Shown piece after piece: positions 52,499 through 60,536 of a stretch of 64,000 bases of DNA; position 1 is the first letter of the stretch, and the number at the start of each line of letters is the position of its first letter. This DNA comes from Leifsonia sp. ku-ls (GTDB taxonomy: Bacteria > Actinomycetota > Actinomycetes > Actinomycetales > Microbacteriaceae). The notes under the pieces were generated by a model. That model did not search any database. It saw only the letters and a program-made list of their open reading frames with translations, and was not told where the DNA came from. A program made the translations under genes and the position numbers. The stretch is from positions 1 to 64,000 of the forward strand of contig QKXI01000012.1 of the NCBI GenBank assembly GCA_003367665.1, written 5' to 3'.

Positions 52499-52990
52499 GT
52501 GAAGCACGAACCGGAGCAGCCTCGGCCCGACACGGGCGTTCTGGAGGCGCTGCAGGTCTACCGTGCCGCCGAGGCCGCGATGCGCCGCCGCACCGGGGCC
52601 GCGATGGGCATCGGCGAGAACGACCTTCTCGCGCTCCGGCTGATCCTGGACAACACCGCCGCCGGCCGCCCGACGTTCGCGAAGGATGTGAGCGCCTACC
52701 TCGGCGTCTCCAGCGCCTCGACCACTCTGCTCGTGGATCGCCTGGTGCGCGCCGGCTTCCTGGAGCGCCGGCCCAGCAGCAGCGACAAGCGGTCGGTGGA
52801 GCTCGTCCCCACGGGCGCCGCCCTCGGCGACACCGGGCCGCTGCTCACCGCCGCGCAGGAGCAGATCGCGGCGGCGACGGCGGAGCTGAGCCCGGACGAG
52901 GCGGAGACCGTGACCCGGTTCCTGACCAAGATGCGCGAGACGGTCGACCGCATCGCGGCCGAACGGACGGCTAGGCCGAAACGAACGTGA
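52499..52990 (+). CDS. MarR-family regulator
   Basis: 163 aa from GTG 52499, with TGGGAGGG upstream. GENDLLALRLILDNTAAGRPTFAKDVSAYLGVSSASTTLLVDRLVRAGFLERRPSSSDKRSVELVPT contains the complete winged helix. Divergent from the kinase gene. The small membrane-protein genes follow within 70 nt and might be its targets. Confidence 0.87.
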   Translation: MKHEPEQPRPDTGVLEALQVYRAAEAAMRRRTGAAMGIGENDLLALRLILDNTAAGRPTFAKDVSAYLGVSSASTTLLVDRLVRAGFLERRPSSSDKRSVELVPTGAALGDTGPLLTAAQEQIAAATAELSPDEAETVTRFLTKMRETVDRIAAERTARPKRT

Positions 52991-53059
52991 AGTCAAGGGG
53001 ATTGCTAGGCAATTGAAGCAGTCGTTTCGTGGACCGTGTCTAGGAAAGGACACTTCTCC

Positions 53060-53224
53060 ATGAACATCCTGCTCATCATCATCGCCATCATCGCGATCAT
53101 CCTGCTGCTCACCGGTGGGTTCGTGCAGTCGTTGAACTTCCTCCTGTGGGTGGGCATCATCCTGCTCGTGCTTGCCGTGATCGTCTGGCTGGTGCGACTG
53201 CTCACCGGGAGCCGACGGGTCTAG
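53060..53224 (+). CDS. 54-aa hydrophobic two-helix membrane protein
   Basis: From ATG 53060, preceded by GGAAAGGA. It consists almost entirely of two helices: NILLIIIAIIAIILLLTG and LLWVGIILLVLAVIVWLV, joined by a short loop, with a Arg-rich end (GSRRV). Small proteins of this type are common in actinobacteria, and some are stress-induced, but I cannot name a function. It is followed 18 nt later by the DUF6458-like gene. Confidence 0.8.
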   Translation: MNILLIIIAIIAIILLLTGGFVQSLNFLLWVGIILLVLAVIVWLVRLLTGSRRV

Positions 53225-53242
53225 GCCCGGAGGGAGGCACGG

Positions 53243-53497
53243 ATGAGTCTCGGCGCTGGCATATTCCTGGTCGTCATCGGGGCGATCCTCGCGTTCGCCC
53301 TCAACATTCAGGTCGGCTGGATCGACCTGCACCTGGTGGGTTACATCCTGATGGTCGCCGGAGTCATCGGCATCATCATCGGGATCGTGCTGCTCACCCG
53401 GCGTCGCACCTCCGTCGCCACCACCCGCACGGCCGTCGACCCCGCGACGGGCGAGCGCGTGACGCGGCGGACGGGCGAGTCGGACGACATCGTCTGA
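53243..53497 (+). CDS. DUF6458-like small membrane protein
   Basis: 84 aa from ATG 53243 after GGAGGCACGG. The N-terminal MSLGAGIFLVVIGAILAFALNIQVGWIDLHLVGYILMVAGV, shown here as one family signature in two helices, matches the DUF6458 pattern (INLHxVGYILM). A cytoplasmic basic tail follows. Function unknown. It likely forms a small operon with the preceding gene and ends at a strong terminator. Confidence 0.82.
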   Translation: MSLGAGIFLVVIGAILAFALNIQVGWIDLHLVGYILMVAGVIGIIIGIVLLTRRRTSVATTRTAVDPATGERVTRRTGESDDIV

Positions 53498-53518
53498 CAC
53501 CCTCCCTCTCGAACGGAT

Positions 53519-53550
53519 GAAGGCCCCGTGCATGTGCACGGGGCCTTCTT
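53519..53550. terminator. Strong hairpin terminator between DUF6458-like and PLP decarboxylase genes
   Basis: GAAGGCCCCGTGCA (53519-53532) pairs perfectly with TGCACGGGGCCTTC (53535-53548) and is followed by TT. The genes on either side are convergent, so it can serve both. Confidence 0.85.
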
Positions 53551-53562
53551 CCGTCGTCGGGG

Positions 53563-54942
53563 TCAGTCCATGGTGTCGAGGATGCCGGTCAGGTCCTCGA
53601 AGGTGGTGAGCGGGTTCAGCACCGCGAACCGGGTGTTCGGGCGTCCCGCGTGCGAGCTGGGCGTGACGAACGCGCGCTGCTCCTCCAGCAGCCGGGCTGA
53701 CCACACCGCGTAGTCCTCCTTGCTCCAGCCCTCGCGCTCGAAGACGACGACCGAGAGCTGCGGCCGGCGCACCAGCCGGAAGCCGTCACGGCTCTCGACC
53801 TCGTCGGCGATCCGCTCGGCGAGGCGGATGGACGCGGTGACCGCGTCCCGATACGCGGCAGCGCCGTGCGACGCGAGCGAGAACCAGAACGGGAGGCCGC
53901 GCGCCCGCCGCGTGAGGTGCGCGGCGTAGTCGGACGGGCTCCACTCCACGGTCTCCGTGAGGGTGTCGAGGTACTCGGCGTGCTGCGTGTGCGCCCGGCG
54001 GCCGGCTTCCGGGTCGCGGTAGATCAGGGCGCACGCGTCGAACGGCGCGAACAGCCACTTGTGCGGGTCGACGATGACGGAGTCGGCCTTCTCCACCCCG
54101 GCGAAGCGGTGCCGCGCGAGAGGCGACAGCATGCCGGCGAGGCCGTAGGCGCCGTCGACGTGCAGCCAGAACGAGAAGTCCGACTTCAGGGCGGCGATGG
54201 AGGCGATGTCGTCGACGATGCCGAAGTTGGTCGAGCCGCCGGTGGCGACGACCGCGAACACCGCGTCGCCGTACTCCTCCAGCGCCGGACGGATCGCGTC
54301 GCCGCTGAGCACACCGGACTCGCCGGGCGAGACGGCGACGACGTCGACGTCCATCACGCGCGCGGCCGACGACACCGACGAGTGCGCCTCCGAGCTGCAC
54401 ACGATCACCCAGCGTCCGGCAGGGTTGCCGCGCTCGGTGCGGGCCGCGTCGCGAGCGGCCACGAGCGCCGAGAGGTTGCCGAGGGTGCCGCCCTGCACGA
54501 AGACGCCGCCCGCGGTGGGCGGGAGCCCGAACTCGGCGGCGAGCCAGGACAGGACCTGGTTCTCGGCGTAGACCGCGCCGGACCCTTCGAGCCAGGAGCC
54601 GCCGTACACCGCGCTCGCGGAGACGACGAGGTCGAACGCCGTCGCGGCCTTGGTCGGCGCGGTCGGGATGAAGGAGAGGTAGCGCGGGTGGTCCGTCGTG
54701 ATGCACGCCGGCGCGAGCACGTGCTCGAACAGGGCGAGGGCACGCTCGGCGCCGATGCCGCGTTCGGACACGGTCTGCCCGGCGAGGCGGCGCAGCTCGA
54801 ACTCGGGCAACGGCTTGTCGAGCGGCGTGTCCTCGCTCAGGATGCGGCGCCGCGAGTACTCGAGCACCAGGTCGACGAGTTCCCGGGTCTCCGGGGTGAC
54901 CGCGTGCATGCGCTCCGCGGACACAGTGGACTTCTCGGTCAT
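53563..54942 (-). CDS. PLP-dependent decarboxylase (group II: aromatic L-amino-acid/glutamate decarboxylase-like)
   Basis: 459 aa from ATG 54942, preceded by GGGAGGTT. The PLP lysine is Lys295 in IVDPHKWLFAPFD. Further family segments are DHPRYLSFIPTAPTKAATAFD, GGVFVQGGTLGNLSAL, ICSSEAHSS-like VIVCSSEAHSSV and WLHVDGAYGLAG. It decarboxylates an amino acid to an amine in the cytoplasm. Aromatic or tryptophan-type is most likely by the fold group, but this is not fixed. Divergent from the phosphotransferase gene. Confidence 0.9.
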   Translation of the reverse strand: MTEKSTVSAERMHAVTPETRELVDLVLEYSRRRILSEDTPLDKPLPEFELRRLAGQTVSERGIGAERALALFEHVLAPACITTDHPRYLSFIPTAPTKAATAFDLVVSASAVYGGSWLEGSGAVYAENQVLSWLAAEFGLPPTAGGVFVQGGTLGNLSALVAARDAARTERGNPAGRWVIVCSSEAHSSVSSAARVMDVDVVAVSPGESGVLSGDAIRPALEEYGDAVFAVVATGGSTNFGIVDDIASIAALKSDFSFWLHVDGAYGLAGMLSPLARHRFAGVEKADSVIVDPHKWLFAPFDACALIYRDPEAGRRAHTQHAEYLDTLTETVEWSPSDYAAHLTRRARGLPFWFSLASHGAAAYRDAVTASIRLAERIADEVESRDGFRLVRRPQLSVVVFEREGWSKEDYAVWSARLLEEQRAFVTPSSHAGRPNTRFAVLNPLTTFEDLTGILDTMD

Positions 54943-54995
54943 GGAACCTCCCTGACCATGCTCGCACACGGAACCGCGCATCTGTTTGGCTCGGA

Positions 54996-55012
54996 ACGCA
55001 TGAAACATGCGT
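54996..55012. promoter_or_regulatory. Perfect inverted repeat upstream of the PLP decarboxylase
   Basis: ACGCATG and CATGCGT flank AAA, 54 nt before the decarboxylase start and about 95 nt before the phosphotransferase start. It is a candidate operator in the divergent promoter region. Confidence 0.5.
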
Positions 55013-55106
55013 ATCAACGCCCTGGACGCTAGTTCCGTGCGGCCAGGGAGCCGCTCCTCGCCCGATGACGGCGTCGCCTCCGGCTCGGCGCTGCTACGGT
55101 CGAGCG

Positions 55107-55982
55107 GTGAGCGACACACCCGCATCCGACATCCCGGTCGACGAGGAGCTCGTCGCACGTTTGCTCTCGGAACAGCACCCCGACCTCGTCGGACCGCTGC
55201 GGCTCGTCTCCGACGGCTGGGACAACCGCCTGTTCCGTCTGGGCGACACGCTCGCCGTGCGCATCCCGCGTCGCGAGGCCGCCGCCCACCTGATCGAGCA
55301 CGAGCAGCGGATGCTGCCCGGCATCGCCGCACGCGTGTCCACGCCCGTGCCCGTCCCCGTGCGGGTCGGCGTTCCATCGGAGACGTTCCCGTGGCCGTGG
55401 AGCGTCGTCGAGTGGCTCGACGGGGTCGACGGCGCCTCGGTGGGGCCGGCCGACCGGTCCCGACTGGCCGAGCCGCTGGCGCGCTTCGTCGGCGAGCTGG
55501 CGGTGCCGGAGCCGGATGCGCCGCGCAACCCGGTGCGCGGCGTCCCGCTTGCGGAACGGCACGAGACCGTGCGCCTGCGCCTGCGGTCGCTCGCCGGCCG
55601 GCGCGAGGTGTCCGGCCTGGAACAGGCGTGGCGGGAGGCGCTCGACGCCCCGCGCTGGGACGGTCCACCGCTGCTGCTGCACGGCGACCTCCACCCGGGC
55701 AACCTGCTGCTGGACACGAGCGGCGGCCTGGCCGCGGTGGTCGACTTCGGCGACGTCACCTCCGGCGACCCGGCCACCGACCTCGCGACCGCCTGGCTGA
55801 CCTTCGACGGCGAGGCGCGCGAACGCTTCCGCGTGGCCCTTCCCTCGCCGGCCGACGCGGCCACCTGGCGCCGGGCGCGCGGCTGGGCGGTGGCCATGGC
55901 GTCGGCGCTCGCGACGGCCTCGGACGACAACCCGAGGATGGCGTCGATCGCCCACCACGCGCTCGACCAGCTCGGCGAGTGA
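55107..55982 (+). CDS. Aminoglycoside-phosphotransferase-fold (APH/choline-kinase-like) protein
   Basis: 291 aa from GTG 55107. VSDGWDNRLFRLGDTLAVRIPRR is the nucleotide-binding part, LLLHGDLHPGNLLLDT holds the catalytic Asp and Asn, and VVDFGDVTSGDPATDLA holds the metal Asp. It transfers phosphate to a small molecule. Chromosomal members are often not resistance genes, and the substrate is unknown. Confidence 0.87.
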   Translation: MSDTPASDIPVDEELVARLLSEQHPDLVGPLRLVSDGWDNRLFRLGDTLAVRIPRREAAAHLIEHEQRMLPGIAARVSTPVPVPVRVGVPSETFPWPWSVVEWLDGVDGASVGPADRSRLAEPLARFVGELAVPEPDAPRNPVRGVPLAERHETVRLRLRSLAGRREVSGLEQAWREALDAPRWDGPPLLLHGDLHPGNLLLDTSGGLAAVVDFGDVTSGDPATDLATAWLTFDGEARERFRVALPSPADAATWRRARGWAVAMASALATASDDNPRMASIAHHALDQLGE

Positions 55983-55994
55983 CGACCGGCCGCG

Positions 55995-56774
55995 TCAGGC
56001 GGTGGTCTCGTCGTCGACGGCGAGGCCGAGCATGCGCAGTTCCTCCTGCGATCTGCCCGCCAGCTTGCGGCCGAGCAGGGGCCGCCGGTCGGCGTGCACC
56101 TTGAGGCCTTTCGGCCCGCGCGCAAGCGGCTCCTCCCAGCCGCGGTAGAGCGCGAGCACACGGAACACGAACCCGGCCACGAAGGCGATGCCGACGCTCA
56201 GCCAGTACGGGACCCCGGACGCGTCGAGCAGTATCCAGACCAGTCCGGTCCCGACCGCCGTCGCGATGAACCACTCGCCGCGAACGAACTGCTTCGGCGT
56301 GACGCCGCTGGTCACGTCGATCAGGAAGCGCCCGGCGGTGGGAGCGATGACGGCGATGGCGAGTGCGCCGAGAACGGGGTACCCGGCCTCCACCGCCTTC
56401 TGGGCCCCGATGATGGCGTACCACGGCAGCGAGAAGGAGGTCATGAACTGGAACAGGCCCTCGCGGAAGAGCTGCCCGCCGGCATAGGCGACGAAGTACC
56501 CCACGACGCCGGCGGCCACGCAGAACGCGATGTAGGCCGGGTCGGTGAAAGCAGACGGCGGGCGCTCCAGGATCACGTCTCGCGTCACACCGCCCGCGAT
56601 GCCGCCGATGACGGCCATGAGGACGATCCCGACGAAGGTGTAGTCGCGGAAGTGGTCGGGGCGCCGGGCGAGCAGGGCGCCGTTGAGGGCGTTGGTCGTC
56701 GCGGCGATCAGATCGATGAGCGTGCCGCCGCCGAACAGCGTCCAGGTGCCGAGAGTGAGCTCGGTCGGGTGCAT
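55995..56774 (-). CDS. TRIC-type (UPF0126/YadS-like) membrane protein
   Basis: 259 aa from ATG 56774. Seven hydrophobic segments in two similar halves are visible: DLIAATTNALNGALLARRP, AVIGGIAGGVTRDVILERPPSA, and AIIGAQKAVEAGYPVLGALAIAVIAPTAGRFLIDVTSGVTP. The paired glycine-rich GGxxRD motifs match the family of trimeric cation channels. It is probably a cytoplasmic-membrane ion channel. An unusual basic C-terminal extension of about 45 residues follows the last helix. Confidence 0.87.
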   Translation of the reverse strand: MHPTELTLGTWTLFGGGTLIDLIAATTNALNGALLARRPDHFRDYTFVGIVLMAVIGGIAGGVTRDVILERPPSAFTDPAYIAFCVAAGVVGYFVAYAGGQLFREGLFQFMTSFSLPWYAIIGAQKAVEAGYPVLGALAIAVIAPTAGRFLIDVTSGVTPKQFVRGEWFIATAVGTGLVWILLDASGVPYWLSVGIAFVAGFVFRVLALYRGWEEPLARGPKGLKVHADRRPLLGRKLAGRSQEELRMLGLAVDDETTA

Positions 56775-56865
56775 GCCGTCCCCCTCGTCCGCGGCAGAAC
56801 CGAGCGCCGCAGCCACACGGTAGCGAAGCGACCGCGTGTTCCGAGAGGCAGCAGCGGGGAGGAGA

Positions 56866-57198
56866 CTAGAGGCCGCGCTCGTGGGTCGTGCCGAGCACCT
56901 GCTGGCCGTCCTCGTCGACGGCGATCAGGCCACTGGAGCTCGCCGCGGCGGCGGCCAGCCTCTCCACCCAGTCCCGGTCGAGCGTCGGGGGACGCGAGCC
57001 GCTGAACCGGAACCGGAGCGGGATGGACGGGTCGATCCAGATCGTGGTTCGGCCGTCGCCGTTGTCCGCGGGCTCCCGCCAGCTCAGCGCGAACGACTCC
57101 TTGCGGCGGAGCTTCGACACGATGACGACCTCGAGGTGCGCCAGCACGCGGTCGTCGAAGGCGATGACCGTGCTGCTGTCATAGACCAGGTAACCCAT
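56866..57198 (-). CDS. DUF7882-like small protein
   Basis: 110 aa from ATG 57198 (MGYLVYDSSTVIAFDDRVLAHLEVV). The pattern HLEVVIVSKLRRKESFALSW, then TTIWIDPSIPLRFRF and DRDWVERLAAAA, is the small family common in Microbacteriaceae that is often mislabelled as an ATP-dependent DNA ligase. I see no ligase motif. It lies downstream of cspA on the same strand. Confidence 0.75.
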   Translation of the reverse strand: MGYLVYDSSTVIAFDDRVLAHLEVVIVSKLRRKESFALSWREPADNGDGRTTIWIDPSIPLRFRFSGSRPPTLDRDWVERLAAAAASSSGLIAVDEDGQQVLGTTHERGL

Positions 57199-57245
57199 CG
57201 GCACCTCCACCGCACACGCTACGCCCTGCGACGAGGAAAGAGGGT

Positions 57246-57279
57246 GCGGCACGGGACCGGAGGACCGATCCCGTGCCGC
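57246..57279 (-). terminator. Hairpin downstream of cspA
   Basis: GCGGCACGGGA (57246-57256) pairs exactly with TCCCGTGCCGC (57269-57279) across 12 nt. On the minus strand it begins 7 nt after the cspA stop and is followed by CTCTTTCC. Terminator for cspA. Confidence 0.6.
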
Positions 57280-57285
57280 CGCGGG

Positions 57286-57492
57286 TCAGAGCGCGCGGAT
57301 GTCGGACGCCTGCAGGCCCTTCGGCCCGCGCGTCGTCTCGTACTCGACCTTCTGGTTCTCGGTCAGGTTGCGGAATCCGCCGTCCGACTGGATCTCGCTG
57401 TAGTGGGCGAAGACGTCGGCCGAGCCGTCATCCGGGGCGATGAAGCCGTACCCCTTCTCCGTGTTGAACCATTTGACGGTGCCTGTGGCCAT
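57286..57492 (-). CDS. cspA: Cold-shock protein (CspA family)
   Basis: 68 aa from ATG 57492, after GAAGGAAAGAAACG. It is a single OB-fold RNA chaperone. RNP1 is KGYGFI and RNP2 is DVFAHY, and the start [10 protein letters not shown] and end [10 protein letters not shown] are typical. The upstream gap to 57775 includes GC-rich and then AT-rich sequence and probably a long 5' leader, as in other cspA genes. Confidence 0.95.
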   Translation of the reverse strand: MATGTVKWFNTEKGYGFIAPDDGSADVFAHYSEIQSDGGFRNLTENQKVEYETTRGPKGLQASDIRAL

Positions 57493-57683
57493 CGTTTCTT
57501 TCCTTCGTGTTTCCAAATAGACGGGCCGCATCGCGGCCCCGGGTGACCGCGCTCGGCGCGGACGTGTACAGCCGGATCGGGATGGGCGGCTCCGCGGGCG
57601 GCGGAGGCTCGTCAGGAGAGAACGGCAGGGTCAGGTCCGGCAAGACTACAGGACATCGGCCGGAACAGGTCGGTCAGCGCTTG

Positions 57684-57705
57684 GAATACCGGTTTGCTGG
57701 TATTC
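57684..57705. promoter_or_regulatory. Perfect inverted repeat between cspA and the membrane-anchored unknown gene
   Basis: GAATACC (57684-57690) and GGTATTC (57699-57705) flank 8 nt that include half of ACCGGT. AT-rich sequence (TTTTCTTA) follows. It lies 71 nt before the GTG at 57776 and about 190 nt before the cspA start, so it most likely serves the plus-strand gene. Confidence 0.55.
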
Positions 57706-57775
57706 TCTGAGAGTTTTCTTAGCGGCACGCCCTCCCGATGGGCAGCTCCGCCGCACACACCATCGAGGGGGAATC

Positions 57776-58888
57776 GTGAGCGACCCGACCATGCCCGAAA
57801 ACGAACGCACCACGGACGGCGAGGCGCCGACGACGCCCCCGCAGGCGGCGCCGGAGGCCGTGCCGCAGCCGAACCCCTACGCCGCCGCCCAGCCCGGCCC
57901 CTACGGTCCGCCGGCGGCGGAGAAGAAGAAGCCGGCCGTCCCGGTCTGGGTGTGGTGGGTGATCGGCGGGGCACTCGCGTTCGCCGCCGTCGTGATCGTC
58001 GCCATCGTGCTCATCGGCAACCTCTTCGGCGGCTCCGGCGCCAAGTCCGTCGCGCAGGAGTACCTCGACGACATCGCCAAGGGCAACGCCTCCGCCGCGA
58101 ACAAGCTCGCGCGGCTCGACGCCGGCGACGAGGACTTCCTGCTGACCGACAAGGTGCTCGGCCAGGCGAAGCGGATCACCGCGCCGACCGCCACCCGCAC
58201 GCTGACCAGCCGCAGCTCCGACCTCACGCAGGTGAGCGTCACGTACAAGCTCGCGGGCAAGTCGTACCGCGGCACCATCGAGCTCGACAAGGACGACAAG
58301 GGTTGGTACGTGAGCCGCGGCCTGACCTACCAGCTCCCGTACGTGTCCTCGACCATCCCCGGCTTCTCCGTCCCGGGCGCCGCGCACGCGGTCACCTCCG
58401 GGGACTCGGAGACGATCGCCTACCCCGGCGTCTACACCATCCAGGCGCCGAACAAGTACTACAAGCTGGACGGCTCGCCCGTGCTCACGGTTGCCGCCGA
58501 CACCTACGAGCTGAAGAACCTCAAGCTGACCCCGTCCCAGACGTACCTGGACGAGGTGCAGAAGCAGGTCGACGCCCACTACGCCGACTGCGCCACCAAG
58601 ACGTCCTACTACGACGTCGAGGACTGCGGGATCGAGCTCAGCTACCCGAGCACCCTTTCCGTCTCGTCGTCGACCGTCACCGTGAAGGTCGACGAGTCGC
58701 CGAAGGTCGACATCGACGACAGCGACTCGTACTACCAGTTCAAGATCGGCCCGGGGAAGTTCTCGGCCGTGCTCACCGGGAAGGACTTCAGCGGCAACCC
58801 CGGCACGGAGAACCTCACCGGCGAGGCCGGCTACATCAGTGCTGACATCAAGATCGTCGACGACAAGGTCGTGGTCACCTTCAACTGA
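57776..58888 (+). CDS. Single-pass membrane protein with extracytoplasmic beta-rich domain
   Basis: 370 aa from GTG 57776, after GAGGGGG. A Pro/Ala-rich cytoplasmic N-terminus (1-55) leads to one helix (about 57-83, WVWWVIGGALAFAAVVIVAIVLIG). An outside domain then begins with AKSVAQEYLDDIAKGNASAANKL, similar to DUF4878/lumazine-binding NTF2-like proteins, followed by long beta-rich tandem-looking segments to the end. Two Cys (DCATKTSYYDVEDCG) could form a disulfide. Function unknown; perhaps a cell-envelope sensor. Confidence 0.8.
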   Translation: MSDPTMPENERTTDGEAPTTPPQAAPEAVPQPNPYAAAQPGPYGPPAAEKKKPAVPVWVWWVIGGALAFAAVVIVAIVLIGNLFGGSGAKSVAQEYLDDIAKGNASAANKLARLDAGDEDFLLTDKVLGQAKRITAPTATRTLTSRSSDLTQVSVTYKLAGKSYRGTIELDKDDKGWYVSRGLTYQLPYVSSTIPGFSVPGAAHAVTSGDSETIAYPGVYTIQAPNKYYKLDGSPVLTVAADTYELKNLKLTPSQTYLDEVQKQVDAHYADCATKTSYYDVEDCGIELSYPSTLSVSSSTVTVKVDESPKVDIDDSDSYYQFKIGPGKFSAVLTGKDFSGNPGTENLTGEAGYISADIKIVDDKVVVTFN

Positions 58889-58902
58889 GGCGACCCGCCG
58901 TC

Positions 58903-58944
58903 AACGAGAGAGCCCCCGGCCGATCGGCCGGGGGCTCTCTCGTT
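58903..58944. terminator. Perfect 42-nt palindromic terminator
   Basis: AACGAGAGAGCCCCCGGCC and its complement meet around GATC without mismatch and end in TT/AA. Convergent genes on both sides make it a bidirectional terminator. Confidence 0.88.
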
Positions 58945-58957
58945 CAGGAGCGAACGC

Positions 58958-60331
58958 TCACCAGTCGTTTCCCACCCGGATGAGCTTCTTGTTGACGAAC
59001 TCGTCGGCGCCGAAGCGGCCGAGCTCGCGGCCGGAGCCGGAACGCTTCACGCCACCGAAGGGCAGCTCCGCGCCGTCGGCGAGCACGACATTCACGAAGA
59101 CCATGCCGGCCTCGATCTTGTCGGCGACGCGCTGCGCCTGCTCCTTGTCGGTCGTGTAGAGGTACGAGCCGAGGCCGAACGGGGTGTCGTTGGCGATCCG
59201 CACCGCGTCGTCCTCGTCCTTCGCGCGGAACACCTGCGCGACCGGACCGAAGAACTCCTCCTTCGACGCCGGGTTCTCGGGCGTGACGTCGGTGAGCACG
59301 GTCGTCTCGAAGAAGGCACCGTTGCGGCCGCCGCCGCGCACCAGGGTGGCGCCGTTCTCGACCGCGCGCTTCACCTGCTCGTCGAGGTTCTCGGCCGCCT
59401 TCAGCGACGAGAGCGGGCCGAGCGCCGAGTCCGCGCTGGTCGGGTCGGACGCCTCCACCTCGGCGAGCTTCTCGGTGAACTTCGACAGGAAGGAGTCGTA
59501 CAGCTCGTCGATCACGACGAAGCGCTTCGCGGCGTTGCAGGACTGGCCGCTGTTGTCCAGGCGCGCGTCCACCGCGTTCTGCACCGCCGCGTCCAGGTCG
59601 TCGGTGGAGAGCAGGATGAACGGGTCCGACCCGCCGAGCTCCAGCACGACCTTCTTGAGGTTGCGGCCCGCGATCTCGGCCACCTTGGCGCCGGCGCGCT
59701 CGGAGCCGGTGAGCGAGACGCCCTGCACCCGCGGGTCGGCGATGACGGTCTCGATCTGGTCGTGGTCGGCGTAGATGTTGACGTAGGCGCCCTCGGGGAA
59801 GCCGGCGTCGAGGAAGATCTGCTGGATGGCCGCGGCCGACTCCGGGCACTGCTCCGCGTGCTTCAGCAGGATGGTGTTGCCGATGACGAGGTTCGGTCCG
59901 GCGAAGCGGGCGACCTGGTAGTAGGGGAAGTTCCACGGCATGATCCCGAGCAGCACCCCGAGTGGCGAGCGGCGCACGACGGCCGACCCCTCCCCGTCGA
60001 GCAGCTGGATCGGCTCGTCCTTCAGGAACTCGTCCGCGTGGTCCGCGTAGTACTCGTAGATGGCGCCGGCGAAGTCGACCTCGGCGAGCGCCTGCTCGAC
60101 CGGCTTGCCCATCTCGAGCACGATGATGTCGGCCAGCTGCTGCCGCCGCTCCACGTGCAGCTCGCCGACGCGGCGCACGAGGGCCGCGCGGTCCTGCACC
60201 GACGTCGAGCGCGACCAGGTCCGGAACGCGTTGTCGGCGGCGGCGATGGCGGCCTGCAGGTCGGCGTCGCTGATGGTGTCGAAGGTCTTGACCGTCTCGC
60301 CGGTGGCGGGATTGGTCACGGCGTAGCTCAT
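58958..60331 (-). CDS. gabD: NAD(P)-dependent succinate-semialdehyde dehydrogenase family protein
   Basis: 457 aa from ATG 60331. The catalytic Cys265 is in NSGQSCNAAKR and Glu231 is in LELGGSDPFIL. The N-terminal half has MPWNFPYYQV and GNTILLKHAEQCP. KHAEQCPES and the length fit GabD1/YneI-like enzymes. It oxidises succinate semialdehyde to succinate, as in GABA or polyamine breakdown. It may connect to the agmatine/putrescine genes, but it is 15 kb away. Confidence 0.88.
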   Translation of the reverse strand: MSYAVTNPATGETVKTFDTISDADLQAAIAAADNAFRTWSRSTSVQDRAALVRRVGELHVERRQQLADIIVLEMGKPVEQALAEVDFAGAIYEYYADHADEFLKDEPIQLLDGEGSAVVRRSPLGVLLGIMPWNFPYYQVARFAGPNLVIGNTILLKHAEQCPESAAAIQQIFLDAGFPEGAYVNIYADHDQIETVIADPRVQGVSLTGSERAGAKVAEIAGRNLKKVVLELGGSDPFILLSTDDLDAAVQNAVDARLDNSGQSCNAAKRFVVIDELYDSFLSKFTEKLAEVEASDPTSADSALGPLSSLKAAENLDEQVKRAVENGATLVRGGGRNGAFFETTVLTDVTPENPASKEEFFGPVAQVFRAKDEDDAVRIANDTPFGLGSYLYTTDKEQAQRVADKIEAGMVFVNVVLADGAELPFGGVKRSGSGRELGRFGADEFVNKKLIRVGNDW

Positions 60332-60395
60332 GGCGCTCCTCTTCTTCGCTGAAACGGGACTGGCCCAGCTTCGAGAATACGAGGTCCGGCCACCC

Positions 60396-60409
60396 CGTGT
60401 CTCGACACG
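60396..60409. promoter_or_regulatory. Inverted repeat in the divergent gap upstream of the SDR and aldehyde dehydrogenase genes
   Basis: CGTGTC-TC-GACACG, a perfect 14-bp dyad, lies 65 nt from the aldehyde dehydrogenase start. The 205-nt gap also holds an AT-richer stretch (GATTGCCTTAACGCAAACC, 60482-60500) near the SDR start that may be its promoter. Confidence 0.4.
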
Positions 60410-60536
60410 TCGTCCACGAGCGCGGGAGAGCGTGGACACCGCGTACAGTTCCGGCGCCGCATCCTGAGCCTCCCCTCAGAACGATTGCCTTAACGCAAAC
60501 CAAGGGTTCAATGGGCGCTGACCCGAGGGAGGCACC

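Noticed and set aside
55107-55982. Aminoglycoside phosphotransferase as resistance gene
   Set aside because: Only the general APH fold is visible. Chromosomal members of unknown substrate are frequent and no mobile element is near.
56866-57198. Annotation as ATP-dependent DNA ligase, sometimes applied to this family
   Set aside because: At 110 aa there is no KxDG motif or ligase domain.
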